Positions 40,625 through 51,859 of a stretch of DNA of 64,000 bases are shown here, piece by piece (position 1 is the stretch's first letter; the number at the start of each line of letters is the position of its first letter). The notes beneath the pieces are model-generated. The model made no database searches. It saw only the letters and a list, made by a program, of their open reading frames with translations, and was not told where the DNA came from. This stretch comes from Globisporangium splendens (lineage: Eukaryota; Oomycota; Peronosporomycetes; Pythiales; Pythiaceae), in NCBI GenBank assembly GCA_006386115.1, contig VFIW01000098.1, positions 93,295 to 157,294 on the forward strand, in the 5' to 3' direction. A program made the translations under genes and the position numbers.

Positions 40625-41320
40625 TTACACGACTGCGTACACAGTGGTGGCGTTTGCCTGTTCGCGCTCCTCGTCCTTCTCTTCTTCGTCGCTGTCCTGG
40701 CTCTGAAGGTCGATCGGCGGCTGGCGGCGCGTCGACGGGGTCTCGGGCATCGCGACGTACGACGAGGTCTCGGACGACGAGGTCTCGGACAACGAGTCTT
40801 CGTTCACACGGTCGTTGATCTCCACGATTTGGATGTCAAACGGCACGTTGCCACCGGACGAACTCGTCGGCGGCGCGCTCGTCGCGCTTGTCGTCGTCGA
40901 TACCGGACCGGTGCCGCGGACCTGCTGCGCCAGCATCGTATGCAGCTTCTGCAGCTTGAAGTTGATGTCGTCACGCACTTTGCAGTTCTTGACGTCCTCG
41001 TGCCAGGACGCGAGCCGCAGCGACATGCGCGCGCGCCGCGCCTGGTACATTCGGTAGGCGCCAGTGATGCCGATGGGACGCTGCGGTTCTTCGAGCTCCT
41101 GCAGCGTGCGCAGGTCGTGCTCGTCATAGTGGACGCTGCTGCGCGAACAGCAATCCTGGCACGTGAGACACGAGATGGAGCAGCCCACGGAGCGCATCTG
41201 CTCACGCACCGTCGTGCTGCGGCACAGCATCATGAGCACGGGCGCGACGCCGATCACGACGAGCACGAGCAGCACGCAGTACTGCAGGATGCCGCGCATC
41301 ACGTCTCCTGTATCGGACAT
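40625..41320 (-). CDS. Single-pass membrane protein, function unknown
   Basis: 231 residues, starting MSDTGDVMRGILQYC. One strong membrane segment spans about residues 10-32 (YCVLLVLVVIGVAPVLMML), followed at once by a Cys cluster (CSISCLTCQDCC) that could be palmitoylated or bind metal. A basic helical region (residues 85-135) and an acidic, Ser/Thr/Glu-rich tail follow (LSETSSSETSS, DSDEEEKDEE). No family is recognised. The frame is open upstream of the chosen ATG, but that part is Pro-rich and probably UTR. Both flanks are intergenic. Confidence 0.75.
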   Translation of the reverse strand: MSDTGDVMRGILQYCVLLVLVVIGVAPVLMMLCRSTTVREQMRSVGCSISCLTCQDCCSRSSVHYDEHDLRTLQELEEPQRPIGITGAYRMYQARRARMSLRLASWHEDVKNCKVRDDINFKLQKLHTMLAQQVRGTGPVSTTTSATSAPPTSSSGGNVPFDIQIVEINDRVNEDSLSETSSSETSSYVAMPETPSTRRQPPIDLQSQDSDEEEKDEEREQANATTVYAVV

Positions 41321-42839
41321 GGCGGGTGGTTGTGTATATGGAGCTTGTGGGGGTGGCTGGGGGGAGGGTCTTTTGCGGTAGCAAAGGATTCGAGGAATGG
41401 GCTCGTGTCCGCTGCCACCGCCATTGAGTTGAGAGAAACAGGTGGGATGTGGCGGATTAACTGTTGGTGCATGTGCATGCGCTTCGGCAGTGTCAGGCTG
41501 GGAGCATAGAGCGGCGCTTTCCTGCACGCTCCCCTACCCGCGCATTCCCACGCACCCGACAATTTGGACCCATCCCCTTTTCTAATCCGGGATTTTTGAT
41601 TCTAAACTTGGGTTTTGTATGTGGAAAAGTTCAAAATTCGGGACGGGAGGATGCGTTTATTGGGGACGTCCGGGATAAGCAAAAATCGAGTGCAGGCTAT
41701 GCACGTGAGTGTCCAGCACGGTAGGTACGCGTCGTTTTCTTTCTTCCGCGTTTCTTTTTTGAACTTCAACGGCATTTGCAGCAAAAAAGCCCAGCTGTGA
41801 CTCTTGTATGAAAGAAAAAAAAAAGAAGAAAAACGCACGAACAGATGGGGTTCACACAATTTCCACCAACTGAACGCATATGGAAAATATGGGGGTCAAG
41901 TGATCGGTATCTCGTGTGGCATTCTCACATGAACCAGAGGATGACCAAGTTTCAAGAGGCGCACTCTTCCGTCCCCAAAGTGGTGGATAATGGGGTACCG
42001 CACGCCTGCATTCACGGCCGCTGCCCGTCCCCATCGAGAAGCATGTGTGGACCTGGGAGAGGGGCATGCGCACATATTGGTGGCGGGGATGGATTTTCCC
42101 ATTGTCATCCGGACGAATGCAGCAGACGAGTCATGTGTGTCAAAGTCTGTGGTGGGTGGGTGGACCGACTTGGAGCGCATCCGGATAAGCGCGCGCGCAA
42201 AAGAAAAGCGGAACTCACAACCGTGACACACCAGAAAAGCGCGCAAGTCGCTTTTCGAGTTGAGCATTTCTATACAAACACGTAGCGTCACAGACGAAAA
42301 GACACGAAATGTGTGCTTGGATACGAACAGCACGCCATTGTCTGTGAAAGACAAGAGCGGAACTGAACTGCCGGAATGAGTGCCCTTGCGCTCTGCTGAT
42401 TGTGTGAAGGTTCAGCATCAGCCTCTCGTGACTGGGCAGCGACTGTCGATAGACGAAGTGCACGTGCGAACCTCCAGATCTGCGAACGAGAGTCAATTCT
42501 ATTGACGTGCGACTTGAACATGCACTTCTCGGTACGGTATCTGTGCGCACGTGCTGAAGGAAAACTCGGAGACGCCAACTTCAACGACGAGACTCAACGG
42601 CACATCTGAGCGTGACGGTGAACCTGGTTCACTCGTTCTTCAACTCCAGCTCATCTTCCAAAATCGATTCAGTTAGCGTAGACCACACTGGAACTTTCGA
42701 ATAAGGTGGGCCACATTGGTTTCGGTTCAATTGGGTTTCTCTTCATTTCCATCAGCCGAAAGGTCTGATTAAGAGAGGATCGTCTTGGCGATGAAAAGAT
42801 CTCTGCGGTTCGAGACCGCGAATATTTGATGAAGGCAAG
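41321..42839. other. Gene-free stretch
   Basis: I see no gene. Overlapping ORFs on both strands at 41845-42610 look like chance frames, with no domain and atypical composition. Confidence 0.55.
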
Positions 42840-43506
42840 CAGAGGATTCCGACGAACTCAGCTGCAAGTACGAGCTGCTGACGCTGAAGTGCCGACAAAT
42901 CGAGGTGAGTGGGGAAAGAGAAAAATGACCGACAACGGCGACGTGCTTTGCCTGCTTCATGCCACTAATTTTGACGATGGCGTGCTTTCAGAGAGTGTTG
43001 ACAGAACCGTAGCCGTGCGCAGCAGATGAACGATTGGGATGGGGCTGTTGTGGCACTCTTAGTTGCTCTCAAGATGGGCACCACATATCAAATGCAGACT
43101 GGTTGACAGCAGAAAGATTAGACGGATCAGTGACGCGCGCCGTGACAGAGCTCCCGATATCCTTGCATCGCACAGGCAGATCTTGACAGACTCACACGCG
43201 ATCTTCCCAGCCCCCTCCCCCAACACACACCTCGAAGTGCCTGACGTTGCCCAAGATTGTTAATGATCTGTGTCTGTGCGTAGCGAAAGAGTGAAGTTCG
43301 CGTCGGGAGCCTGGCTGCAGAAAACGGTGAAGGAGATGCATGTTCGATTGATTCGTCTTGGTTCGTGTGTGCCTGAAGTGAGCGCAAGTTAACGAATGCT
43401 TCCGATCACTGAATCGTTTGGTTCGCAGTTTTGGGTCCACAAGCCGAATTTGCTCAAGGCCACTCTCCCCAGAATCGACACCAACCAAAGGATGCAAGCG
43501 AACTGA
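42840..43506 (+). pseudogene. Possible relic of a multi-exon gene
   Basis: Three short segments look like exons: about 42841-42903 (EDSDELSCKYELLTLKCRQI, ending before GTGAGT), about 43284-43383 (ERVKFASGAWLQKTVKEMHV) preceded by TAG, and about 43431-43506 (FWVHKPNLLKATLPRIDTN) preceded by CAG. A segment after 42991 has an in-frame stop. They do not join into one open gene and I do not recognise a family, so this is a tentative degenerate gene. Confidence 0.25.
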
Positions 43507-46468
43507 AACCTGCATGAGACGGAGTTAAATCGTTTTAGTCTGCGCAATGAAGTCAGTCCGTGGTGTTCTCACCGCTTGCGAGTATAAAGCGCCAAATGTG
43601 TCAAGTATATGGGTTATTCCAAGAAATCCAGATCTTGGTTTACGTTACGCCTCGGTCTCGATTTCCCCAAGAACAGCGAGCAGTGGAGAGCTACAGATTG
43701 TCTCTTTTCATCAGTGACGACTGGACGTCTCACAAAATGGCTGCTCCAGGTGCAACCATGTAGTGGAGCAGTGTTCTGGTGCCTGCACGAATATTGCTGA
43801 CGATCTAAGGCTGAAGATGTGCTGTTGCATGCTCAACTTCAGCTTCCAAGAGGCAGCAATCGGTCAATCCCCACACGAAGACCACACGCGGTCATCATGA
43901 CTTTGCTGCCTAAACAGGAACGGCGACCAAAGCGAAACTCTTGTGTGCCGGCTTATTCAGTCCAGTCATTTCAATCTACCACCAGGCAACTCTCGACTGT
44001 CGACAGTTGGCTGGTCTCGCCAATGTTGTTGAACGAATGCATCATGAATACCTGAACCACAATGAGAGTAGACACGTTGCACTCTTTTAGAATGGAAGGA
44101 GTGCAATTGACAGTGCAAGTGAGACCAGGTGTGCTACAAGGTGGTGCAATTGACGGCGCAGCGAGAGCAGCCATGCTGAAATTCGAATGCCAAACTGCAC
44201 TTTCCAAGGTGCGTGCGATTGACAATGCAACTTGTCATTTTTGTCGGTTGCAGGAGAGGTGCCACATGCGACCGCGAAATCCTTGAAGCAGATGTGCAGT
44301 GGCACAGCAGTGTTGAAGTTGGCTACATTCTATTGTTCTGTGGACATGAAATCTGACAAGCGTTTTGATCACGTGATGCCTCTGGATGGGGAAACGCTGC
44401 ACGAAGACACCGATTCTATTGATGCGGTACTTTTGGACCCATGTCGCTGCAAAGCCACGAAAGTTTTAGTGTGTGGTTTGAGCTGAGGATGACAGCTTCG
44501 GGACGTATGAACCAGAATTTAATGAGCACGAAAGCTTTCAGGAAAGCCCGCACCCCACTAGTTCGGTTGCGTGAGTTGCTGCGAGCTATTTAACGAAACC
44601 TGTTTGGTGGAAATAGAGTTGCTTTCAACGTAGTGAATCGCTTGCCACGCTATTCTGCTTGATGAGTCGATTTCAACATCCTCGTGTTGAAGTTGAGTAG
44701 TTTGATTGATGCACCATCGATCTGTTCCTCATTCAGTTATTATCCTCTAGACAGTGCCCTCTCTTCTTGTAGCAGAGATCTGTTTCAACCGGTTCATTAT
44801 CCAGCTATTCGGCTGGTGGCTTGTTGACGCGACAAGATCAAGAACCGGTTAATCTCAAATTGCAAACGATACAGTTGCACTAAAACAGTACTGTTACGTT
44901 GACGAGAGTGACAATGTCAATCGGAATGGGTTCGAGATCTACGGTATCACAGTTGGCACATACAGTACGCAAATAAACCACTGTTCAATTGAACTCTCTC
45001 TCTCTCTCAACACTATCCTCGTAGCCATTTGCTGCAATGCCTTTCGTATCTCCCACAGAGCAACCGCTTTGACGGGACAACTCAGTCTCTGGAGCAACCA
45101 TAATGGATCGAGTTTCGTCAAAGGCACTCCCAGCCAAGACACAACATAATCTTCAGAATAAAACTCGTCTGTGCGATTAAAGATGAAAGGGGTTTCTCTG
45201 GTGCACTTGCTTTTTCAAAACCGGTCCAAACAACTAGCGCAAGTTGTAATATGAATAATGTGATTGTGCGCCTCCACTGAGCTTATTTTGCCGTTACCAG
45301 TCATCCCGATGCTCTTTGTTAAAGACATGCACTTGCTTTTGGGGCGAAGGGGATTGCTAATACACCAACCAGGTTGAAGCACGGCGCGCATGAGCCTGGA
45401 GAGCGAGAATAAAAGTGAAGTGTGAAGAGTGAGTTCGAGTGAGTTCTGGGTGTGCGAGAGATAGAGAGAGAGCGCACGAGTGAGTGCGTGACGTCCAGCT
45501 GCTGCTGCTGTGCTCGCGTCCAGCACCCTGGCCATACAAGAGATCATACAGAGAGCGGACTGCAGGCATTGCGGAGCTGGTTTGTCGCCATGGTCGAAGC
45601 TGTTATGCACGCCTGAAGCACGACGCACACACAGCAGCTCTTCTCAGAGAACGTGAGGTTACTGCATACCGTGACGAAACCAGGTGAGATCGTTGGTTCC
45701 ATGTGTCAGCAGATCAATTGATGGCACCGTGTTTCGGCATGAATCGAAAACCAGCTGGTCCCTCCATGTGATGGTTGTGTCATGTTTCATGGTTGAACTT
45801 GGGAGTGCGCATCCCCCTTTCACAAGCGCGTGCTTCAACCGCACGAGGATAAGGGTGTGATGAAACGCGCTGAGATGGCGCCGAGTTCACTTGCCATTTG
45901 TATGCCGAAGGATCTAACGATCACCAAGTTTCGATTTTCACGGCCAGCTGGAGCGCAAAATGACGTGGATGCATCACAGTCTATTAACCTAACACAGTAG
46001 ACGAAGTCTCCTTTAACAGCAGGACTCTGTTGTGAAAATGGTCGATCGAAGGTATGTTGTCAGTCCAGCAAAGACCATTTCATCAGCGCAATGTGCCGCC
46101 AGCTTCAAACAAGAGCAACTTATGCTCAAGACTGAAATGCCACGCAGCGCTTGATGATCACTAGACGCTTTTGGCAAATGCAAAACGGGTCGCGTACTGA
46201 GACACGGACGTTCTGCTGATACTATCTGATGTACTGGATTGTGTTATACCCGTATCCTAGGAGTGATGGTCGAGACCTACCCCACAGCCTCTTCCGCCTG
46301 CATTGGTTGGGTACAGCGCAAAAGTGAATGAGCTGCTGCATCAACATCGCGGGCGTATCAGCAAGCTCCACTGTCAGAGAGCAGCGCCACCCACACACTC
46401 GCGCGTCAGGCTCCCCCCTCCTGTGGGGAAAGGCTCTGCGCTGCGCGCGCCGCCACTGGCACGGCGAG
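43507..46468. other. Gene-poor stretch
   Basis: About 3 kb with only short overlapping ORFs. It includes three copies of a motif close to GTGCAATTGACAGTGCA near 44100, 44142 and 44213, and a CT dinucleotide run at 44994-45008. No gene is supported. Confidence 0.55.
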
Positions 46469-46484
46469 CATCAGTTTGCAAGTG
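46469..46484 (+). promoter_or_regulatory. Possible Inr element of glycerol kinase
   Basis: CATCAGTTTGCAAGTG partly matches the oomycete Inr (TCA, TTT, CAA in register), about 61-76 bp before the ATG. Confidence 0.45.
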
Positions 46485-46544
46485 TCTTCGTCGACCACAA
46501 GTGCCCACCCTCTCCCCCTCTTCTCCCTCCCCAAAGCTTCCGCC

Positions 46545-48086
46545 ATGAGCCAAGAAACCTACGTCGGTGCCATTGACCAGGGCACCACCAGCTCGCGCTT
46601 CATCATCTTCACGCACGGCGGTGAGATCGTCGAGTCGCACCAGCTGGAGCACAAGCAGATCTACCCTCACCCGGGCTGGTCCGAGCACGACGCCGAGGAG
46701 ATCATCCGCAACACCGACATTTGTGTGAAGGAGACGCTCGCCAAGAGCAACATCGGTTTGCACCAATTGGCCGCCGTCGGCATCACCAACCAGCGTGAGA
46801 CTGCGCTCATCTGGGACAAGAACACCGGCAAGCCATTGTACAATGCGATTGTGTGGCACGATGCGCGTACCGCTGACATCGTGCACCGCTTGAAGAGCGG
46901 CGAGGGCGAAGGTTTCCCAGGCGTCGGCGGCGACCGCTTCCGCGCCGCCACGGGTCTGCCGATCGCCACCTACTTCTCTGCCGTCAAGATCATCTGGTTG
47001 CTCGAGAACGTGCCAGGTCTCCGCGAGAAGGCGGAGAAGGGCGAAGCCTTGTTCGGTAACATGGACACCTGGTTGATCTGGCACCTCAGTGGGGGTGTGA
47101 ACGGCGGTGTCCATGTGACGGATGTCACCAACGCCTCGCGTACCAACCTCATGAGCTTGGACACTCTGGACTGGAACGATGGCATCCTCAAGTGCCTCAA
47201 CATCCCAAAGGCGCTCTTGCCAGTCATCAAGTCGTCGTCGGAAGTGTACGCCAAGGGTGCGGCTGACAGCGTCCTCGCGGGTGTGCCAATCGCTGGTGAT
47301 CTCGGTGACCAACAGGCTGCGCTCTTCGGCCAGACGTGTTTCGCTCCAGGTGAGGCCAAGAACACGTACGGCACGGGCTGCTTCTTCATGATGAACACCG
47401 GCACCACGCCAACGCCATCGACCAAGGGTTTGTTGACCACGTTGGGTTACAAGATCGGCGACCAGCCTGCCGTGTACGCGCTTGAAGGCTCGATCTCGTA
47501 CGCTGGTGCGCTCATCCAGTGGCTCCGTGACAACTTGAAGATGATCAAGGATGCTCCAGAAGTGGAGACCTTGGCCAAGCAGGTCGAAGACAACGGTGGC
47601 GTGTACCTCGTGCCAGCGTTCTCTGGTTTGTTCGCTCCTCACTGGCGTGACGATGCGCGTGGTGTGCTTGTCGGTTTGACGGCGTACGCCACCCGCGAAC
47701 ACATTGCGCGTGCGGCTCTTGAAGCCACCGCGTTCCAGACGCAGGAAGTCGTCCACGCCATGGAATTGGACTCTGGCGTGCACTTGACCAAGCTCAAGGT
47801 CGACGGTGGCATGGTCGTGAACCAGACGCTGATGCAGTTCCAGTCGGACATCTCGAATGTGCCAGTGGTGCGTCCAGTCGTGGCGGAAACCACCGCCCTC
47901 GGCGCGGCCTACGCCGCCGGTCTCGCCGTCGGCTTCTGGAAGACCATCGAGGAGTTGCGTGAGAACTGGAAGATCAGCGCCACGTGGGAGCCAAACATGG
48001 CGCCGGAGAAGCGCATCACGTACACCACGCAGTGGAACAAGGCCGTGCAGCGCACGCTCAACTGGGAGGAGCCATCCAACATGTAA
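46545..48086 (+). CDS. GK: Glycerol kinase
   Basis: 513 residues, single exon, close to the 500-residue norm. The N-terminal phosphate-binding motif is [25 protein letters not shown] holds the glycerol-contacting Arg-Glu; [13 protein letters not shown] holds the catalytic Asp; [12 protein letters not shown] is the ATP-side loop; and [16 protein letters not shown] is the FGGY C-terminal signature. It phosphorylates glycerol to glycerol-3-phosphate with ATP. The start at 46545 matches family N-termini; the frame is open 69 bp further upstream. No targeting signal is visible. Codon use is strongly biased, suggesting high expression. Confidence 0.97.
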   Translation: MSQETYVGAIDQGTTSSRFIIFTHGGEIVESHQLEHKQIYPHPGWSEHDAEEIIRNTDICVKETLAKSNIGLHQLAAVGITNQRETALIWDKNTGKPLYNAIVWHDARTADIVHRLKSGEGEGFPGVGGDRFRAATGLPIATYFSAVKIIWLLENVPGLREKAEKGEALFGNMDTWLIWHLSGGVNGGVHVTDVTNASRTNLMSLDTLDWNDGILKCLNIPKALLPVIKSSSEVYAKGAADSVLAGVPIAGDLGDQQAALFGQTCFAPGEAKNTYGTGCFFMMNTGTTPTPSTKGLLTTLGYKIGDQPAVYALEGSISYAGALIQWLRDNLKMIKDAPEVETLAKQVEDNGGVYLVPAFSGLFAPHWRDDARGVLVGLTAYATREHIARAALEATAFQTQEVVHAMELDSGVHLTKLKVDGGMVVNQTLMQFQSDISNVPVVRPVVAETTALGAAYAAGLAVGFWKTIEELRENWKISATWEPNMAPEKRITYTTQWNKAVQRTLNWEEPSNM

Positions 48087-48326
48087 GTTGCTGACGCCGT
48101 TTTGCAAACGCGATGACCAACTTGGGAGAAGCATGTTGGCTGATGCTGAACCGTTTAGGGATGCGTCCGACGCTGGGCTCGCGCACGAGCCATTGCAGGA
48201 GCTCAGCAGCCGTCTGTGAGTAGTAGATATCTAGGGACACAACATCATTTTTGCACATCTAATCTATGTCGAAATTCTGTGCACATTGTACCAAACAACG
48301 CCTGCATTTTCTATGGAGTCTACTTG

Positions 48327-50198
48327 CTATTTGGTGGAAACGGAGACGTTGTATTTCTCCAGGAGACTGGCCAACCGATCGGACGAGTACTCCCATTGCG
48401 GCTGCTGTGACGATGCGGACGAGTTGTTGGGTGCTACGGGTGTTGATGACAAAGTTGTCGTTGATGATTTCGTGATTGGAGCTGTTGCTAAGCTAATGGA
48501 GGGCGACAGAATGGTTTTAGAAGGCAATTGGCGCTGTAAATGCAGATCGTAGACCGATTTCCGCTGCGGTTGGTGGAACGATGCTGCGTGGTACTCGTCC
48601 TCTTCCTGGACGGAAGGCAGCGGCGCTGCTGTATCAAATCCATGCAATGATTCGTGCGTTGCAGGCGTCACACTATGAACAGAAGCTCGTAGCTCCTCGT
48701 CCAGCACGCTCTTCCCGAGCTCGTAGACCCACGACATGGGTTTGATCTCAGCTGTGAGTGGCGACGACGAAGGCTTCGCGTAGGACGACGGGAGCGACAG
48801 ATTGGACACCGAGTCCCAGCAGTCGTGCTGGTACTCGTCGTGCTGATTGTTGCTCGACTTGAGCACGCTGAGTTCTATCGGCCGCAGTTTCACAGGCTGG
48901 CTGGTGGTTTTCTTCCTTGGCATCTTGGTCTTTGAATGCGTCGATCGGATCTGTGGTTGAGGTTGCAGTTGCATCTTGCGCGATTTGTTCTTCGCTCCGG
49001 GGTCCGGCTGACCGTGAGAGGAGGAGCTCAAGGTCGTTGACGTTGCTGTTGGCGCTGGCAGCGGGATGATGCGCTTGGGCTTCTGGCCGTTGACCAGCGG
49101 CGTCAGGTCCTGCGCGTAGCAGACGGCCATGTTCAATCGGGACTGTTTCTTCCTCTGCTCCTGCGATTTGGACTCGGGCAAAGATTGAGACGGCACGCCT
49201 CCTCCATCTATTGTCGAGTGCTTCTCCAAACCTGGCAATGTGAACGGATTGGGGGAGTCGCCTGCGAGGGAGTACGCGAGAACGGCTTTTCGCAGCGGAA
49301 TCGGAATGATCTCTTTCATTCTCTTCTTCTTCTTGCTCTTGGTCGTCTTCTTGTGCAGCGGTGTGGACTGCGGTGCTGTGAAGCCATCGTGATGATCATC
49401 GTCTTCGTCCTCGGGGCTGCTCGATGAGACAGCGGCAGCGAATTGCTGGAACTTGCGCTCTTCGTCTCGCTTCTTCGCCATCGCCAACTGGAAGTGGCGT
49501 CTTCTTTCACGCGCGAGCTCCCTTTCGACCGCAAGTTGCTTGGCCTGAGCATCTTTCCGCGCCTGGATCTCGTCTTGCTGCCTTCGAAGCAGCTCCTGCT
49601 GGGATCGAAGCAACCGGAGTTGGTCCTGATACTTTGCCTCTGCTTGCACAAGTTGGCTCAGTTTCGGCAAAGGAGACGCTAGCGCATGCGGATGATTCAC
49701 TGACGTGGTTTGCTGCGCCATCGTATAGAGGCATGCAGCGCAGAATGCCTGGCCATCCTCTTGGTTGGTCACAGCGTCAACTTTTCCGGAGTCATGATCC
49801 ATTGGGGTCTCGATCAACCCAAAGCAATTGCAGCAAACGCTTTCTTTCCTCCTTGAACGCGGCTCTTCTCTGGGTTTTGTTGTTCCAGACTTTGTCTCAG
49901 GCGTCTTTGCTATAGTTTGCTGCTGCTGGCGATGCAGCTTCCACGCCTGCTGGATCACTGTTGCCGCCCACTCGCGCTCCAATTCTTCTTCCTCCATGAC
50001 GTCTTCGTCGCCACTTTCCTCATGCATCTCGTTGCCGCTCGAGTCCTCATCATCTTCATCGCTGCTGGCATCATGGCTCGCACCAATCGCTTCATCCTCA
50101 CTACCGTCTACCTCTTCTTCCTCAGTGGCAACGCCTGCTTGTCTCCGCATCTTCGCCGCCTGGAGCCATTCGTGCGCTGCGCTCTGCTGCATCGCCAT
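48327..50198 (-). CDS. IQ-motif and coiled-coil protein, function unknown
   Basis: 623 residues from the ATG at 50198 (MAMQQSAAHEW); no intron seen. An acidic region (residues 25-75) is followed by one IQ motif (WAATVIQQAWKLHRQQQ, near residue 83), a Cys-containing patch (CCNCFGL and FCAACL), and a long Gln/Arg/Glu coiled coil (about residues 180-260). The rest is low-complexity Ser/Pro/Lys sequence with basic clusters (KKTTKSKKKKRMKE) that could be nuclear signals. The IQ motif suggests calmodulin binding. The two Cys pairs could form a zinc site. It is convergent with glycerol kinase (240 bp apart). Confidence 0.78.
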   Translation of the reverse strand: MAMQQSAAHEWLQAAKMRRQAGVATEEEEVDGSEDEAIGASHDASSDEDDEDSSGNEMHEESGDEDVMEEEELEREWAATVIQQAWKLHRQQQQTIAKTPETKSGTTKPREEPRSRRKESVCCNCFGLIETPMDHDSGKVDAVTNQEDGQAFCAACLYTMAQQTTSVNHPHALASPLPKLSQLVQAEAKYQDQLRLLRSQQELLRRQQDEIQARKDAQAKQLAVERELARERRRHFQLAMAKKRDEERKFQQFAAAVSSSSPEDEDDDHHDGFTAPQSTPLHKKTTKSKKKKRMKEIIPIPLRKAVLAYSLAGDSPNPFTLPGLEKHSTIDGGGVPSQSLPESKSQEQRKKQSRLNMAVCYAQDLTPLVNGQKPKRIIPLPAPTATSTTLSSSSHGQPDPGAKNKSRKMQLQPQPQIRSTHSKTKMPRKKTTSQPVKLRPIELSVLKSSNNQHDEYQHDCWDSVSNLSLPSSYAKPSSSPLTAEIKPMSWVYELGKSVLDEELRASVHSVTPATHESLHGFDTAAPLPSVQEEDEYHAASFHQPQRKSVYDLHLQRQLPSKTILSPSISLATAPITKSSTTTLSSTPVAPNNSSASSQQPQWEYSSDRLASLLEKYNVSVSTK

Positions 50199-50703
50199 CA
50201 AAGGCACTCATGAGCTCAATGACCATGGCCGCAAATAGCTTCCGGGTGCACTTTCTTCCATAATTAGCGCCATGACCTCAGGGTGAGCCACACAATGGCG
50301 GCGCAATCTGTCCAGACTCAAACTACGCGCTCCTTCCTCTGACGTCATTCAAACGAGCCACATTAAGCCATCGCCCCCATACCATTGGAGCACATCGATC
50401 ACATGAGCTGCTCCATTGAGCGTCGTACTGTAAATGCCGCCATGTTTTTGTCCAACTTGAAGATCGGAAACCTCGCTTTACTGACTCGTTCCAATATTTC
50501 TCCCTCGATAAACACATATTTTATCAACAAAACAACTTCAATATGTTCGTAGAGCGAGGGACACGTGCACAGCCACCTTCGAACGCCACCAAGCCTTGAA
50601 ACGCAATGAGGGCGAACGAAGCACCCGAGTCGCGCTCAGTGCGGATCTCTCCCTCTGCTTCGCTCTCCTCCGCCGCCACCGCCGCTCTCCCCTCCAAGTA
50701 CCC
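50199..50703. other. Intergenic stretch between divergent genes
   Basis: About 500 bp between the IQ protein and the mitochondrial carrier. The frame of the carrier is open back to 50596 without an ATG. No gene is recognised. Confidence 0.6.
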
Positions 50704-51747
50704 ATGTCGACAGCGTCGGTGGCCGTGTCCCCAGCCGTGTCCCCGGCCATGCCGTCGGTGCGGCACCCCAAGCACGCGGACCTGCAGCAGAACGTCGGCA
50801 TGAAGATCGTGCTCGGTGGCATCGCCAATACGATCGCGTGCGCCATCACGCATCCGATCGACACCATCAAGGTGCGGCTCCAGCTCCAGAGTCTTGCGGC
50901 TCCGATCCACGCCAAGGCGGTCACGGACGCCGCCGCGGGCGTGATGCCGACGCGGTACTTGGGCTTCCGCCACGGACTCGTCACGATCCTCAAGGAGGAA
51001 GGCTTCATCAATGGCTGGTACAAGGGCGTGCAGGCGTCGCTCATCCGAGAGGCCTCGTACTCGTCCCTGCGCTTCGGGTTGTACGACGTCGTGAAGGAGA
51101 TTTACGAAGACCGCGTGTTCCCGAACGCGAAGGCATCCATCGGCGGCACGACGCCGCTGTACATTAAGCTGCTCGCGGGTGCGACGTCTGGTGCCGTCGG
51201 CAGTGCGTTGGCGAGCCCCATGGACCTGGTCAAAGTGCGCATGCAGAGCGATCGCACGGGGCAGCGCTATGGGAATCACTTCCTCTTCGCGTGCAAGGAC
51301 ATCTACCAGCACGACGGCATCATCAAGGGATTCTACCGCGGCGTGGGACCGACCACGTTCCGCGCCATGGCGCTCACTGCTGCACAGCTGCCCAGTTATG
51401 ACCACATGAAAGTGGTGCTGCTCCAGCATCCGTCGTTCGAAGAAGGGTTCACGGTGCACATGATCGCGAGTATGTTTGCTGGACTCATGGCGGCGACCGC
51501 GTCGTCGCCGCTGGACGTGATCAAGACCAAGGTCATGAACGAGTGTTCCAAGACGGCGGCGTCGCCCGACCAGTTCCAGAGCACGCAGCTCATCCGGCGA
51601 GCGTTCTTCCAGGTGCTGCACACGGACGGCGTGCGTGGCTTCTTCAAGGGCTGGCTGCCCAACTGGATGCGCCTCGGCCCGCACACTATCATCACGCTCA
51701 TGGTGTACGAAGAGCTGCGCAGGATGATGGGGCTCAGACCGGTTTGA
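50704..51747 (+). CDS. Mitochondrial carrier family protein (SLC25, UCP/dicarboxylate-type)
   Basis: 347 residues with three ~100-residue repeats, each opening with the carrier signature P-x-D-x-x-K/R: HPIDTIKVR (residue ~53), SPMDLVKVRM (~175) and SPLDVIKTK (~265). Six membrane helices are expected in the inner mitochondrial membrane. The overall pattern (GWYKGVQASLIREASYSSLR, FYRGVGPTTFRAMALTAAQL, ITLMVYEELRRM) is that of the UCP/dicarboxylate/oxoglutarate branch; the substrate cannot be fixed. The start at 50704 gives a 30-residue N-terminal extension; the open frame before it has no ATG. Single exon. Confidence 0.92.
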   Translation: MSTASVAVSPAVSPAMPSVRHPKHADLQQNVGMKIVLGGIANTIACAITHPIDTIKVRLQLQSLAAPIHAKAVTDAAAGVMPTRYLGFRHGLVTILKEEGFINGWYKGVQASLIREASYSSLRFGLYDVVKEIYEDRVFPNAKASIGGTTPLYIKLLAGATSGAVGSALASPMDLVKVRMQSDRTGQRYGNHFLFACKDIYQHDGIIKGFYRGVGPTTFRAMALTAAQLPSYDHMKVVLLQHPSFEEGFTVHMIASMFAGLMAATASSPLDVIKTKVMNECSKTAASPDQFQSTQLIRRAFFQVLHTDGVRGFFKGWLPNWMRLGPHTIITLMVYEELRRMMGLRPV

Positions 51748-51859
51748 TTCATGGGTCAACTTGCTTGTATTATGTATATAGTATGTCTTGTATACATCCC
51801 GTAGCTCTCTCTTAACATGGTGTCCAGCTTGGTTCTGCTTTTGCTTTTCTTTTCGTCTT

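Noticed and set aside
46374..48134. 586-codon open frame on the minus strand opposite glycerol kinase
   Set aside because: It is an exact shadow of a highly codon-biased gene, has no domain and is explained by the third-position GC bias of the real gene.
50524..51759. 411-codon minus-strand frame opposite the mitochondrial carrier
   Set aside because: Arg/His-rich shadow of the carrier gene, with no domain.
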